A stretch of 33,743 nt of DNA from Azospirillum humicireducens (GCF_001639105.2 NZ_CP028904.1:218672-252414), one strand, 5' to 3'. Shown: positions 1 through 8,385, counted from the first letter of the stretch. Translations and numbers: made by a program. Notes: generated by a model not told the origin, from the letters alone.

Positions 1-1
1 T

Positions 2-1957
2 CTGATGGTGCTGGCCATCGGCATCATCGTCGACGACGCCATCGTCGTGGTCGAGAACGTCGAGCGCATCATGGCCCGCGAAGGGTTGGCGCCGAAGGAC
101 GCGACGGTCAAGGCGATGAAGGAGATCACCGGGGCGGTGATCGGCATCACGCTGGTCCTGACCGCCGTGTTCATTCCCATGGCGTTGGCGAGCGGGTCCG
201 TCGGCGTGATCTACCAGCAGTTCACGCTGTCGATGGCGGTGGCGATCCTGTTCTCCGCCTTCCTGGCGCTCACCCTGACGCCGGCGCTCTGCGCGACGCT
301 CCTCCTGCCGGTCGATCCCGCGCATCACGAAAAGCGCGGTTTCTTCGGCTGGTTCAATCGTGGCTTCGACCGCCTGACGCTGGGTTACGAGCGGAGCGTC
401 ACCGGGCTGGTGGCGCGCACCGGGCGCGTGATGCTGGTGTTCGCCGCACTCGTCGCGGTCCTGGTGCTGGCTTACCGGCAACTGCCCTCGTCCTTCCTTC
501 CCGAGGAGGATCAGGGTTACTTCATGACATCCATCCAGCTTCCTGCCGACGCCACGACCGAACGCACGCTGAGGATCGTCAAGACGTTCGAGGAGCATGT
601 CGCCTCACGCCCGTCGATCCAATCCAATCTGTCCATCGTGGGGTTCGGCTTCTCTGGCTCCGGCACGAACGCCGCAATGGGATTCACCATGCTGAAGGAC
701 TGGGGTCAGCGCGACGGCGCCACGCCTCAGAGCGAGGCGGCTCTCGCACAGCAGGCCATGGCCGGCACGACGGAAGGCACGGTGATGAACCTGCTGCCGC
801 CCGCCATCGAGGAGTTGGGCACCAGTTCCGGCTTCTCCCTGCGCCTTCAGGACCGCGCCAACCAGGGCCATGCCGCGCTGAAGGCCGCGGAGACCCGGCT
901 GCTGGAACTTGCGGCGCAAAGCAAGGTCGTGACCGGCGTTTATCCCGACGGCTTGCCCGCCGGCGCCAGCATCCGACTGGAGATCGACCGCGGGAAGGCC
1001 GAGGCGCTCGGCGTGGCGTTCACCAGCGTCAGCGACACGCTGTCGACGGCGATGGGGTCGAGATACGTCAATGACTTTCCGAATGCCGGGCGCATGCAGC
1101 AGGTGATCGTCCAGGCCGACGCGCCGGCGCGCATGCAGATCGACGACGTGCTGAAGCTGTATGTCCGCAACCTGGCCGGCGGGATGGTGCCGCTGTCGGA
1201 AGTCGTTCGGCCGGTCTGGAGCGAGACGCCGCTGCAACTCGTCCGCTACCAGGGTTTCCCGGCCGTGCGCATTTCCGGCAGCGCCGCGCCCGGCGTCTCC
1301 AGCGGCAGCGCCATGGCCGAGATGGAGCGGCTGGCCGCGCAGTTGCCGTCCGGCTTCGCCATCGCCTGGACCGGGCAGTCCCTGCAGGAGCGGCAGTCCG
1401 CCGCCCAGGCCCCGATGCTGATGGCGCTGTCGATGCTGGTGGTGTTCCTCGTGCTCGCCGCGCTGTACGAGAGCTGGGCCATTCCGCTGTCGGTCATGCT
1501 GGTGGTGCCGCTCGGCCTCCTTGGCGCGGTGCTCGCGGTGACACTGCGCGGCCTGCCCAACGACGTGTACTTCAAGGTCGGCATGATCACCGTGATCGGC
1601 TTGTCGGCCAAGAACGCCATCCTGATCGTCGAGTTCGCCAAACAGCTGCGCGAAGAGGGGATGGGGCTGGTGGAGGCCGCCGTGGCCGCGGCCCGCCTGC
1701 GCCTGCGCCCGATCCTGATGACGTCCCTGGCCTTCGGCCTTGGCGTCGTGCCGCTGATGATCGCCATGGGCGCCAGTGCCGAAACCCAGCACGCCATCGG
1801 CACCGGCGTGTTCGGCGGCATGGTCAGCGCTACGGTACTGGCCATCGGCTTCGTTCCCGTCTTCTTCGTGGTCGTGATGGGCTGGAGGGAGCGCCTCGAA
1901 ACCTGGCGGACGGCCCGCCGCACCGTGCCTACGGCCGGCGAGGGAGGCAAAGCATGA
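2..1957 (+). CDS. RND multidrug efflux pump, inner-membrane subunit (HAE1 family), 5' end outside window
   Basis: Proton-driven inner-membrane pump of a tripartite RND exporter. About 650 residues, the C-terminal two thirds of a roughly 1030-residue family member; the frame is open to the window edge, so the real start lies upstream. The first visible segment is the TM4 motif GIIVDDAIVVVENVE with the two adjacent Asp residues of the proton relay. The TM10 motif SAKNAILIVEFAKQL carries the conserved Lys. Between them is a large periplasmic loop (about 150-470 of the visible part), and the protein ends with hydrophobic segments and a short charged tail. Its stop overlaps the start of the MFS gene (ATGA), so the two are probably translated together. 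The adaptor gene expected upstream is not in view. Substrate cannot be told from sequence. Confidence 0.95.
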   Translation: MMVLAIGIIVDDAIVVVENVERIMAREGLAPKDATVKAMKEITGAVIGITLVLTAVFIPMALASGSVGVIYQQFTLSMAVAILFSAFLALTLTPALCATLLLPVDPAHHEKRGFFGWFNRGFDRLTLGYERSVTGLVARTGRVMLVFAALVAVLVLAYRQLPSSFLPEEDQGYFMTSIQLPADATTERTLRIVKTFEEHVASRPSIQSNLSIVGFGFSGSGTNAAMGFTMLKDWGQRDGATPQSEAALAQQAMAGTTEGTVMNLLPPAIEELGTSSGFSLRLQDRANQGHAALKAAETRLLELAAQSKVVTGVYPDGLPAGASIRLEIDRGKAEALGVAFTSVSDTLSTAMGSRYVNDFPNAGRMQQVIVQADAPARMQIDDVLKLYVRNLAGGMVPLSEVVRPVWSETPLQLVRYQGFPAVRISGSAAPGVSSGSAMAEMERLAAQLPSGFAIAWTGQSLQERQSAAQAPMLMALSMLVVFLVLAALYESWAIPLSVMLVVPLGLLGAVLAVTLRGLPNDVYFKVGMITVIGLSAKNAILIVEFAKQLREEGMGLVEAAVAAARLRLRPILMTSLAFGLGVVPLMIAMGASAETQHAIGTGVFGGMVSATVLAIGFVPVFFVVVMGWRERLETWRTARRTVPTAGEGGKA

Positions 1958-3492
1958 AAAGGCTTCCCATGTTCCCCGGCACGCGATGGCTGATCCTGGC
2001 CACCGTTTCCAGCGCCCTGTTCCTGATCGTCGTCGATATGACGGTGCTCTACACCGCCTTGCCGACGCTCACGCGTGAGCTTGGAGCCACCGCCTCCCAG
2101 AAACTCTGGATCGTGAACGCCTATCCCCTGGTGATGGCAGCGCTGTTGCCCGGGCTGGGCACGCTGGGTGACCGGCTTGGGCACAAGGCGATGTTCACCG
2201 CCGGCCTCCTCGTATTCGGCGCGGCCTCGTTTGGCGCGGCTCTCGCGCCTTCGTCGCCAATCTTGATTGCGGCGCGAATGGTGCTGGCGGTCGGCGCGGC
2301 GATGATGATGCCGGCGACGCTATCCCTGATTCGCCTGACCTTTACAAACGCGGGGGAGCGGTCGCTTGCCATCGGCATCTGGGCAGCCGTCGCTTCTGGC
2401 GGTGCAGCGGCCGGTCCGGTGATAGGAGGGGCGCTGCTGGAGCATTTCTGGTGGGGCTCGGTCTTCCTGATCAATGTGCCGGTGGTCGTGGCAGCGGTTG
2501 CCGCCAGCACCCTTCTGCTGACCAACCGCCCTGGAGACGCCGGGCGCCCCTGGGACCTGATCGGTTCCGTTCAGGTCATGGTCGGCCTTGGTGGCCTGAT
2601 CTATGCTCTGAAGGAAACCGCCAAGCGCGACCCCTCGTGGGGAATGGCGGGGCTGACGCTGGTCGCCGGTCTGCTCGCCATGGCGCGGTTCGTGCGGCGG
2701 CAGCGCCGCAGCCGCTTTCCGTTGATCGATTTCTCACTCTTCGCCGACCCGTGCTTTTCGGCGGGTGTGGCGACCGCCATGGCTGCGGCGGCGGCGCTGA
2801 TCGGGGTGGAGCTGGTGTTCAGCCAACGTCTCCAACTTGTGCTGGGGCTTTCCCCGCTGGAGGCCGGTTGGCTGATCCTGCCGATCCCGCTTGCCGCTCT
2901 GGTCGCGGCGCCGCTGACCGGGGCGGCACTGTCGCGGCTTGGATCCGCGCGTGTGCTCTGGGCGGCGCTCCTGGTGACCGGTTTGGCCCTGCTGGCTTTC
3001 CTCGCCAGCTCCGACGGTCCGGCCGGGGTGTGGATCCCGGCCCTCACGGTGATGGGGCTTGGGAGTGGCGCCGCGATGACGGCTGCGTCTTCGGCCATCA
3101 TGCTCTCCGCCCCCGAGAGCCGGGCGGGAATGGCGGCTTCGGTCGAGGAAGTTTCCTACGAATTGGGAGGAACGCTCGGCATCGCACTGCTGGGCAGCCT
3201 GATGTCGGTTCTCTACACACGGGCTATGCACTTACCGCCAGGGATCGCGATTGCTCCCGAGGCGCGCGACAGCATCGATGAGGCCTTCGCGCTATCGGAA
3301 CAACTGGCGCAGCCTCAAGCCGAGCAGGTAGCAGCCATGGCCCGGATGGCCTTTGACCAAGCCTTCACCGGTGTCGTCGGGGCCGCCGCGGTGATGTTGA
3401 TCACCGTGGCTTTCATCGTGCGTTGGATGCTTGCCGGACAAGACGGGGCGAAAGACACCGGTTCTTCGGAGCAGCGGGTTGATGAATGCTGA
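1954..3492 (+). CDS. MFS multidrug transporter, DHA2 (14-TM, EmrB/QacA/SmvA-like)
   Basis: Proton-antiport drug exporter of 512 residues, normal length for the 14-helix DHA2 family. Visible motifs: DMTVLYTALPTL in TM1 (motif D1), GTLGDRLGHKAMFTAG in the loop between TM2 and TM3 (motif A), and a Gly/Pro-rich segment GAAAGPVIGGALLEHF (motif C, antiporter signature) near residues 150-165. The C terminus is a last helix plus a short hydrophilic tail. The start codon overlaps the stop of the upstream RND gene by four bases, so both belong to one operon. It is followed after about 90 bases by the left end of an IS256 remnant, which does not appear to have removed any of the gene. Substrate unknown; a biocide or dye exporter is a family-based guess. 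Confidence 0.93.
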   Translation: MKRLPMFPGTRWLILATVSSALFLIVVDMTVLYTALPTLTRELGATASQKLWIVNAYPLVMAALLPGLGTLGDRLGHKAMFTAGLLVFGAASFGAALAPSSPILIAARMVLAVGAAMMMPATLSLIRLTFTNAGERSLAIGIWAAVASGGAAAGPVIGGALLEHFWWGSVFLINVPVVVAAVAASTLLLTNRPGDAGRPWDLIGSVQVMVGLGGLIYALKETAKRDPSWGMAGLTLVAGLLAMARFVRRQRRSRFPLIDFSLFADPCFSAGVATAMAAAAALIGVELVFSQRLQLVLGLSPLEAGWLILPIPLAALVAAPLTGAALSRLGSARVLWAALLVTGLALLAFLASSDGPAGVWIPALTVMGLGSGAAMTAASSAIMLSAPESRAGMAASVEEVSYELGGTLGIALLGSLMSVLYTRAMHLPPGIAIAPEARDSIDEAFALSEQLAQPQAEQVAAMARMAFDQAFTGVVGAAAVMLITVAFIVRWMLAGQDGAKDTGSSEQRVDEC

Positions 3493-3581
3493 TGCTAATT
3501 TGACTGGCGGACGGCTCCACGCTTCCAATCGGCTTCCGTCAGGAGTCGCGTCATGTCCGGCCGAGAATAGACACGGCAGGG

Positions 3582-3637
3582 GAGTGTCTGGAATTTCGTG
3601 CTCGGCGGGGTTATCCTGAAGCGAACGGAGTCCCTGC
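3582..3637 (+). repeat. Probable left end (terminal inverted repeat and leader) of the IS256-type remnant
   Basis: The segment starting GAGTGTCTGGAATTTCGTG, directly before the transposase fragment, looks like the outer end of alphaproteobacterial IS256-type elements. The matching right end is absent, because sensor-kinase sequence begins immediately after the transposase fragment. Exact boundary inferred, not proven. Confidence 0.45.
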
Positions 3638-4230
3638 ATGGCACGACGCAGAGAGCCCGTTATCCCGGACGCGATCCTCGACCAACTGTTGGCCGGTGCT
3701 GACGCCAAGACGGCGTTCGATCCGAACGGCCTGCTCGACCAATTGAAGAAGGCGCTGACCGAGCGGGCGCTGAAGGCGGAGCTGGATCATCACCTGGCCG
3801 GTGACGAGAGCGGCAACCGTTGCAGCGGCTACGGCATCGAGGCCTCGGCCGACCTGATCTCCACGGTGACGGACGCGGTGATCGGGGAGGTGACGACCTG
3901 GCAGAACCGGCCCCTGGAGGCGATCTATCCCCTGGTGTTCCTCGATGCCATCCGGGTCAGGATCCGCGACGAAGGCTTGGTGCACAACAAGGCCATCCAT
4001 GTGGCCATCGGCGTGCGGGCCGACGGCGCCAGGGAGGTGTTGGGCCTATGGATTGGGCAGAACGAAGGCGCCAAGTTCTGGCTGCGCGTCCTGAACGAGT
4101 TGAAGAACCGGGACGTCGAGGACGTCCTGCTGGCCGTGGTCGATGGGCTGAAGGGCTTTCCCGAGGCGATCGCCGCCGCGCTGAAGACGGTCTACGACGC
4201 CGTCGACGATAAGGTCGCCGAGGCGAACGC
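3638..4230 (+). pseudogene. IS256 family (mutator) transposase remnant with two in-frame internal deletions and a lost C terminus
   Basis: The N-terminal text (MARRREPVIPDAILDQLLAG) and the block DLISTVTDAVIGEV...FLDAIRVRIRDEG...LLAVVDGLKGFPEAI are typical IS256-family transposase. Two of the three DDE acidic residues are visible (Asp about 103 and Asp about 169); the Glu lay in the missing C-terminal half. Compared with the usual order of family motifs, roughly 70-80 residues are missing near residue 65 (ESGNRCSGYG joins directly to GIEASADLIS). A further 30 or so are missing near residue 180 (GFPEAIAA joins to ALKTVYDA, at about 4171-4181, in a GCC-rich stretch). The frame stays open but then runs antisense into the sensor kinase gene, giving a meaningless tail to 4489. 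The element cannot be active. It sits between the MFS gene and the kinase 3' end. Confidence 0.85.
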
Positions 4231-4243
4231 ACACCCCAAGCCG

Positions 4244-5617
4244 TCAGTCCTCGGCGGACGGCAGGCGAAGCTCGACGCGAAGCCCGCCGAGCGGCGAGTC
4301 CGCAAGCCGGATGTCGCCGCCGTACAGGCGCGCCAAATCCCGCACCACGGCCAAGCCCAGGCCGCTTCCGGGGACACTCTCGTCGAGCCGGACGCCGGGG
4401 CTGAGGACGATGTCGCGGCGCCCTTCCGGCAGGCCGGGGCCGTCGTCGTCGACGGTGATGCTCAGCAGGCCCTGCGCATCGATCCGTGAGGCGACGGCGA
4501 CGCGGTGGCGCGCCCACTTGCAGGCGTTGTCCACCAGATTGCCCAGCATCTCGTCGAGATCTTCCCGTTCGCCGGCGAAGACATGCTCCGGAGCGACGTC
4601 GATCGCGATCTCCAGCATCGCCGCGGCGTGCAGTTTCCCCATGACGCGGACCAAGGCGGAGACGCAACCGGCCACCGGGGTGCTGATGCCGGGCACGCCG
4701 CGCGCGGCCGCCGCCCGCGCCCGCGCCATGTGATGGTCCACATGCCGGCACAAGATATTCACCCGGTGGACAATGCCCGCCCCGACCGCCCGCGCGTTGC
4801 GTTCGTCCAGCGCGCCCGCCTCGTTCGCCAGAACCGCCAGATTCGTCTTGAGGGCGTGCGCCAGATTGCCGGCCTGCAACCGTCCCCGGCCGATGATCTC
4901 GTCCGCGTGGGCCAGCAGCGCGTTCAGGTCCTCGACCAGGGGCTGGATCTCGGTCGGCATCGCTTCCGCAAAGCGCTTCTTCCGGCCGGCGCGCACCTCG
5001 GTCAACTCGAAGCGCAGGCGGGACAGCGGCTTGAGCCCGACCTCCACCTGAACCAGCGCCGCCAGGATCAGCGTCGCGGCGAGAACCCCGAGCGACAGCG
5101 TGAGGGTGAGGTTGAACGCCCGCGTGACTTGGGCCAGCTCCTCGTGGTCGGCGCCGACGGCGATCCGGTAGGGATCGGGCCGTTCGGGAAGCACGACCGA
5201 GCGTTCCAGAACCGTCAGGGGCTGGCCGGCCGGTCCCGCCACGACGTGGTGGTGGATCTCGCCGTCGGCGACCTCGTCGGCGGGCAAGGCCAGGACGCCA
5301 TCCCACAGCGACCGCGAGCGCAGAAACGAGTCCCCGGCACCGCCGACCTGCCAATACAGGCCGGAAAGCGGCCGGCGGAAGCGCGGATCGCTCAAGGGCT
5401 GGCGCAGCGTCGGCCGGCCATCCGCGTCCGGTTCCAGCGCGGCCGCCAGCTGCTCCAGGTGATTGGCCAACTCGGCTTCGAAGCGTTGGCGGACGTGGTC
5501 GCCAAACAGGCTGGCGAGGATGAACCCGGCGACGGCAAGGGCCAGAGCGATCCACACCGCCGCGCCGACCAGCAGCCGGAAACGCAACGAACCGGTCTGG
5601 ATCGTGGCCCATCTCAT
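4244..5617 (-). CDS. Two-component sensor histidine kinase (PhoQ-like layout)
   Basis: Membrane sensor kinase of 457 residues. TM1 is at about 15-38, followed by a periplasmic domain (about 40-165) and TM2 at about 170-190. A HAMP-like linker (about 190-240) leads to a His-box NLAHALKTNLAVL with phospho-acceptor His254, the N-box NLVDNACKWA (Asn364), the G1 box DDDGPGLPEG and the G2 box GSGLGLAVVRDLA. The start overlaps the stop of the response regulator gene (ATGA), so it is translationally coupled as the third gene of a PepSY-regulator-kinase operon. The periplasmic domain has no recognised ligand motif; a short HHH run lies near residue 122. The 3' end abuts the IS256 remnant without apparent loss: the stop is intact and the C terminus is normal length. 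Signal unknown; divergent cytochrome genes suggest a redox or metal-related stimulus (inference). Confidence 0.93.
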   Translation of the reverse strand: MRWATIQTGSLRFRLLVGAAVWIALALAVAGFILASLFGDHVRQRFEAELANHLEQLAAALEPDADGRPTLRQPLSDPRFRRPLSGLYWQVGGAGDSFLRSRSLWDGVLALPADEVADGEIHHHVVAGPAGQPLTVLERSVVLPERPDPYRIAVGADHEELAQVTRAFNLTLTLSLGVLAATLILAALVQVEVGLKPLSRLRFELTEVRAGRKKRFAEAMPTEIQPLVEDLNALLAHADEIIGRGRLQAGNLAHALKTNLAVLANEAGALDERNARAVGAGIVHRVNILCRHVDHHMARARAAAARGVPGISTPVAGCVSALVRVMGKLHAAAMLEIAIDVAPEHVFAGEREDLDEMLGNLVDNACKWARHRVAVASRIDAQGLLSITVDDDGPGLPEGRRDIVLSPGVRLDESVPGSGLGLAVVRDLARLYGGDIRLADSPLGGLRVELRLPSAED

Positions 5618-6273
5618 GGCTCGTCCACCCGATACCCCAGGCCGCGCACCGTCTTGATGATGTCGACGCCGAGCTTGCGGCGCAGACGCCCGACGAACAC
5701 CTCGACCGTGTTGGAATCGCGGTCGAAGTCCTGGGCGTAGACGTGCTCGATCAGTTCGCTGCGCGAGACCACCTGTCCCTTGCGGTGCATGAGGTAGGAG
5801 AGCACCCGGTACTCGTAGGCGGTGAGTTCCACCAGCTCGCCGTGCGCGCTCACCCGGCCGGTCCGCGTGTCGAGCGTCACGCCGCCGCAGACGATCTCCG
5901 CCGTCGCGTGGCCCTTGGCGCGGCGGATCAGCGCCCGGATGCGGGCGAGCAGCTCCTCCATGCTGAACGGCTTGGCGAGGTAGTCGTCGGCACCGGCATC
6001 GATGCCCTGCACCTTCTCGTTCCAGGCGCCGCGAGCGGTGAGGATCAGCACGGGCACCGTCACCGCGTTCCGCCGCCAGCCGCGCAGCACCGACAGCCCG
6101 TCGATCTTCGGCAGGCCGAGGTCGAGAACCACCGCGTCGTAGGGTTCGGTCTCACCGAGAAACCGCCCCTCCTCGCCGTCCGTCGCCAGATCGACGGCAT
6201 AGCCTTCGGCTTCCAGCCGCAGCTTCAGCTGGCGCCCCAGATCCGGGGTGTCTTCCACCACGAGCACGCGCAT
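5614..6273 (-). CDS. OmpR/PhoP-family response regulator
   Basis: DNA-binding response regulator of 219 residues. The receiver domain begins MRVLVVEDTPDLG, with phospho-acceptor Asp51 (VVLDLGLP), Thr79 (LILTAR) and Lys101 (YLAKPF). A winged-helix output domain (about 125-219) follows, with typical text ELTAYEYRVLSYLMHRKGQVVSRSEL and a C-terminal FVGRLRRKLG...TVRGLGYRVDEP. The ATG at 6273 was chosen over an upstream in-frame ATG because the receiver domain starts there and GGAGGT lies six bases ahead. It is coupled to the kinase by ATGA overlap and starts four bases after the PepSY gene ends. Likely targets are the TGAAC repeats in the divergent promoter region at 6680-6796 (inference). Confidence 0.95.
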   Translation of the reverse strand: MRVLVVEDTPDLGRQLKLRLEAEGYAVDLATDGEEGRFLGETEPYDAVVLDLGLPKIDGLSVLRGWRRNAVTVPVLILTARGAWNEKVQGIDAGADDYLAKPFSMEELLARIRALIRRAKGHATAEIVCGGVTLDTRTGRVSAHGELVELTAYEYRVLSYLMHRKGQVVSRSELIEHVYAQDFDRDSNTVEVFVGRLRRKLGVDIIKTVRGLGYRVDEP

Positions 6274-6277
6274 GGCC

Positions 6278-6607
6278 CTACCTCCGTTCCCCGTGGCGTC
6301 GGTCGCGTCCCTTGGCGCGCAGGAGCTCGCCCGTCGCGGCATCGTATTCCAGCTTCAGGATGCGGCCGTCGCCGGCGATCAGCTTGAGTTCGTAGTGGAA
6401 GCCGGCGTTCTCGTCCTCCAGTTCGACATCCAGGATCTCGCCGCCGAACCGCGCCTTGGCGCTCTCGACGATCCGCTCCAGCGGCAGGATGCGTCCGGCC
6501 TGCAAGGCTTCCCGCGCGCGGTCATGGTCGTCCCCGGCCGAAGCGCCGGCCATTCCCGCGAAGAGCAGGCCGCCGGCCAGGATGGGCAGTGCTGAACCGA
6601 TGGACAT
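6278..6607 (-). CDS. Exported PepSY-domain protein, first gene of the two-component operon
   Basis: Small exported protein of 109 residues: signal peptide at about 1-24 (hydrophobic core LPILAGGLLFAGMAG, cleavage near ASAG), then a PepSY-type domain. The motif LERIVESAKARFGGEILDVELE is followed by YELKLIAGDGRILKLEYDAATGELL, the family's helix plus paired beta-hairpin pattern. PepSY proteins are thought to restrain other proteins, including peptidases and sensors; here a role in modulating the adjacent kinase in the periplasm is an inference from the operon. The ATG at 6607 was chosen because the signal peptide begins there; an in-frame ATG at 6772 would add 55 residues running back through the regulatory repeats. 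The C terminus is very Arg-rich (KGRDRRHGERR). Confidence 0.88.
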   Translation of the reverse strand: MSIGSALPILAGGLLFAGMAGASAGDDHDRAREALQAGRILPLERIVESAKARFGGEILDVELEDENAGFHYELKLIAGDGRILKLEYDAATGELLRAKGRDRRHGERR

Positions 6608-6679
6608 GCGCACCTCGAACTCCGGCTTGAGTCTCGCCCGCCGCTGGGTGGGGTGGAAGCCAGCGTATCGTCGCATCCC

Positions 6680-6796
6680 TGAACCGCCGATGAACATTGG
6701 CAGCGCCCGGGCGGCGCATGGCGCGTTTGCTGAACGCCCGATGAACCGCCCGTTCAGGCTCGCCTCAGGCAACCTCGCGCAGAGTGCGGTTCATCG
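6680..6796. promoter_or_regulatory. Divergent regulatory region with TGAAC direct repeats (candidate response-regulator sites)
   Basis: Two pairs of TGAAC half-sites with 11-base periodicity: 6680/6691 and 6731/6742, the pairs 51 bases apart. The core CGATGAAC occurs at 6688 and 6739, and inverted (GTTCATCG) at 6789; a further inverted GTTCA lies at 6752. Tandem half-sites about one helical turn apart are the usual target of OmpR/PhoB-family regulators. The region lies between the leftward PepSY-regulator-kinase operon and the rightward cytochrome operon, so it could serve both. Binding is inferred. Confidence 0.6.
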
Positions 6797-6832
6797 AGCG
6801 CTGCGGCGCTCACCGACACCACAGGTGAAGCC

Positions 6833-7219
6833 ATGCCCAAGACCGCAATCGTCGCCGTCCTCGCCGCCCTGACCCTGTCGGGGGCCGCCCATGCCGGCGA
6901 CCGCCACCGTGACCGGACGTTCCAGACGACCGGCCCGCTGCCGATCGCCGAGATCCTCAAGGCCGGCGGCGGCATTGCCACCGGCACGGTCGGCCGGGTC
7001 GCCGCCAATTGGTTCGTGCTCAACGACGGCCGGACCGAGATCGACGTCACCAGTCACGATCTCCTGCCGGAGGGAATCCAGGCCGGCGCTCCCATCACCG
7101 TCGTCGGCGCGGTTCGGCACGGCTCCATCCAGGCCAGCCGGATCATCCGCGATGACGGCACCGCCTTCGGCAGCGACGTCTTCCAGGACCGTGGCCACCG
7201 TCACCATGACGACGATTGA
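6833..7219 (+). CDS. Exported OB-fold-like protein (DUF5666/BOF-like), first gene of the cytochrome operon
   Basis: 128 residues with a clear signal peptide (MPKTAIVAVLAALTLSGAAHA). The mature part reads as small beta-barrel text: ATGTVGRVAANWFVLNDGRTEIDVTS...GAPITVVGAVRHGSIQASRII, resembling periplasmic OB-fold proteins of the BOF/DUF5666 type. The C terminus is His/Asp-rich (DRGHRHHDDD) and could bind metal. The start is supported by AGGTGAAG just upstream. It leads the rightward operon opposite the two-component genes. Function is not established; a periplasmic accessory to the cytochromes or a metal-responsive protein is a guess. Confidence 0.8.
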   Translation: MPKTAIVAVLAALTLSGAAHAGDRHRDRTFQTTGPLPIAEILKAGGGIATGTVGRVAANWFVLNDGRTEIDVTSHDLLPEGIQAGAPITVVGAVRHGSIQASRIIRDDGTAFGSDVFQDRGHRHHDDD

Positions 7220-7234
7220 ACCGGGAGCGGCCCC

Positions 7235-7372
7235 ATGCTCAGGACGATGATCGTTCACAGCCTCCTCGCCGCGCTCGTCATCGGCACGCTGGCCATCGGC
7301 TATCAGGCGTCCGCCCAGGGGCTGCCGAGCCTCGCCGGTCTCTGGAGCGCCGACGCCGCGCACGACGACTGA
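7235..7372 (+). CDS. 45-residue exported or membrane-anchored small protein
   Basis: A short frame begins at ATG 7235, 15 bases after the previous stop, with GGGAGCGG upstream. The product starts MLRTMIVHSLLAALVIG and has a hydrophobic core (about 5-22), a possible cleavage site at ASAQ and a short acidic tail ending SADAAHDD. Its place between two co-directional genes with tight spacing argues that it is real. No family recognised. It could be a small periplasmic peptide or an assembly factor for the b561/SHP/DHC proteins. Confidence 0.6.
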   Translation: MLRTMIVHSLLAALVIGTLAIGYQASAQGLPSLAGLWSADAAHDD

Positions 7373-7421
7373 CCCCCAGCCCGAACCGCCCCAGTCTGCA
7401 CCGACGCCAAGAGAGACCGCC

Positions 7422-7958
7422 ATGGCCAACCGCAAGCCGACCGTCGCCGAAAGGACCTTCCTCCTCCTGTTCCACGCGACGGTCTCGGGGGGCTTCCTCG
7501 TCGCTTACCTGACCGGGGACGAGGACACCTACGGCATGCACGTCTTCTCCGGCTATGCCGTCCTGGCCGCCTTGGCCTTGCGGGCGGTCGCCGGGGTGGC
7601 GGTGGCCGAAGGCAGTCCGCTGCGTTTCCCGAAACCGGCCGTCCGGCCGGTGCTGGACTGGCTGGCCCGCCTGTTGACCGGCGATGCGAAGGCCCGCGCT
7701 GAACGCAGCCCGCTGATTGCCTGGGTGGCCGTGCCCCTTCTCGCCGGGGTCGGCCTCGCGGCCATCTCCGGTGCCGGGGCGGATTTCGTAGTCAAGCTCG
7801 AAGACCTGCATGAAGCTCTCGGCGAGGCCGCCCTGTGGATCGTCGCCATGCATGTCGGACTGGTCCTCTGGCTGCACTGGCTGATGCGTCTCCGGCCGAT
7901 GACCGTGCCCCGTTGGCCGTCGCGCCGCCCCGATCCCTCCCGCCGAGTGAACCCATGA
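7422..7958 (+). CDS. Membrane cytochrome b561-type protein
   Basis: 178 residues, four predicted membrane helices. Candidate heme-b ligand histidines sit in or next to helices: His18 (LLLFHATVSGG), His40 (GMHVFSGY), His130 (DLHEALGEA), His144 (VAMHVGLV) and His152 (LHWLMR). This is the pattern of the bacterial b561/HupC-like di-heme quinol oxidising subunits. Genes for SHP, DHC and a b561 are known to cluster in several proteobacteria, where the b561 probably feeds electrons from the quinol pool to DHC and then SHP; that role is assigned here by context. The stop overlaps the SHP start (ATGA). Confidence 0.9.
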   Translation: MANRKPTVAERTFLLLFHATVSGGFLVAYLTGDEDTYGMHVFSGYAVLAALALRAVAGVAVAEGSPLRFPKPAVRPVLDWLARLLTGDAKARAERSPLIAWVAVPLLAGVGLAAISGAGADFVVKLEDLHEALGEAALWIVAMHVGLVLWLHWLMRLRPMTVPRWPSRRPDPSRRVNP

Positions 7959-8383
7959 AATCGCCCCTCCTCCTCTTCGCCGCCGTCGCGACGCTCGCCA
8001 CCGGCGTCGCTCTGGCGGCGACCGCCGATCCCAACCGTACGAAGATCCTCGACGGCTACGCCGCCCAGGCGAAGGCGCAGAGTCCCGACTTTGCGGGCTT
8101 CTCGGCCGACCGTGGCCGCGCCCTCTACCTGGGTCCGCACAGCGGCGGCAAGGCCGAGACCCCAGCCTGCGCCGCCTGCCACACCGAGAACCCCACGGTG
8201 CAGGGGCGCCATTACAAGACCGGGCGCGCCATCGAACCGATGGCGGTCTCGGTCACGCCCAAGAGGTTCACCGACCCGGCCGAGGTCGAGAAGCGTTTCG
8301 AGCGCGATTGCCCCAACGTCCTCGGCCGGGCCTGCACCGCCCGTGAGAAGGGCGACTTCATCACCTTTCTGGCGAGCCGATAG
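7955..8383 (+). CDS. SHP-type monoheme cytochrome c (DUF1924)
   Basis: 142 residues: signal peptide (about 1-21, ending ALAA), then a single heme c site CAACH (residues 72-76). SHP-type features follow: GRHYKTGRAIEPMAVSV and a pair of cysteines, Cys119 and Cys127, bracketing PNVLGRA. In Rhodobacter sphaeroides SHP the sixth heme ligand is an Asn spanned by a disulfide. Asn121 between the two Cys is the candidate here, although the more usual text I recall is CNDVLGREC, so the Asn may be shifted by one position. SHP binds oxygen and NO in its reduced form; its physiological substrate is unsettled. Start at ATG 7955 overlaps the b561 stop; an upstream in-frame start at 7835 would bury it in that gene. 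Confidence 0.9.
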   Translation: MKSPLLLFAAVATLATGVALAATADPNRTKILDGYAAQAKAQSPDFAGFSADRGRALYLGPHSGGKAETPACAACHTENPTVQGRHYKTGRAIEPMAVSVTPKRFTDPAEVEKRFERDCPNVLGRACTAREKGDFITFLASR

Positions 8384-8385
8384 AT

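Noticed and set aside
3957..5612. Long open frame (551 codons) on the minus strand overlapping the sensor kinase
   Set aside because: Arg/Pro/Gly-rich shadow text with no family motif; the kinase frame has all catalytic boxes.
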